Position numbers and translations under genes: made by a program. DNA of 5,714 bases from assembly GCA_001563965.1 (NCBI GenBank), contig LKMS01000106.1:1-5714 (forward strand), read 5' to 3'. Under the pieces are notes generated by a model. The model did no database searches. It was not told the origin of the DNA and saw only the letters and a program-made list of their open reading frames with translations. This document shows positions 5,707 to 5,714 of the stretch, piece after piece (within the stretch, counting starts at the first letter, position 1; every line of letters starts with the position of its first letter). Source of the stretch: Haloferacaceae archaeon PL-Br10_E2g29. Lineage in GTDB: Archaea; Halobacteriota; Halobacteria; Halobacteriales; Haloferacaceae.

Positions 5707-5714
5707 GTGAGGAG

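Overview
The window looks like a chromosomal core region of a haloarchaeon (class Halobacteria). The evidence is the G+C-rich sequence, the acidic predicted proteins, an archaeal-type triosephosphate isomerase, an archaeal MBF1 transcription factor with its zinc ribbon, and a HerA-family ATPase. Several genes also have a TATA-like box about 26-27 bases before the start codon, which is the arrangement of leaderless haloarchaeal transcripts. I see no tRNA, rRNA, CRISPR array, transposase, integrase or attachment site.

Layout, left to right: a DoxX-like membrane protein (+, 6-491); a 233-base gap between convergent genes that holds an unexplained TATA-like box; CutA (-, 725-1027); a divergent promoter region; a HerA/DUF87 ATPase with a long C-terminal extension (+, 1145-2944); tpiA (-, 2945-3589), whose stop codon directly abuts that of the ATPase gene; a second divergent promoter region; a stand-alone DICT sensory-domain protein (+, 3743-4477); the MBF1 homologue (-, 4492-5025); and a CDP-alcohol phosphatidyltransferase (-, 5104-5706). 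The last gene probably overlaps, by an ATGA, a gene lying beyond the right edge.

The first six genes alternate strand at every step, so most appear to be single-gene transcription units. They do not form one pathway: they cover central carbon metabolism (tpiA), basal transcription (MBF1), lipid head-group synthesis (phosphatidyltransferase), metal tolerance (CutA), signal sensing (DICT) and DNA transactions (HerA-like ATPase). I do not see a convincing defence or mobile system. The points most worth a second look are the domain architecture of the ATPase (no HAS barrel, no NurA partner, coiled coil plus a probable winged helix), the orphan DICT protein, the palindromic junction made by two abutting stop codons, and short palindromes upstream of the ATPase, tpiA and DICT genes.
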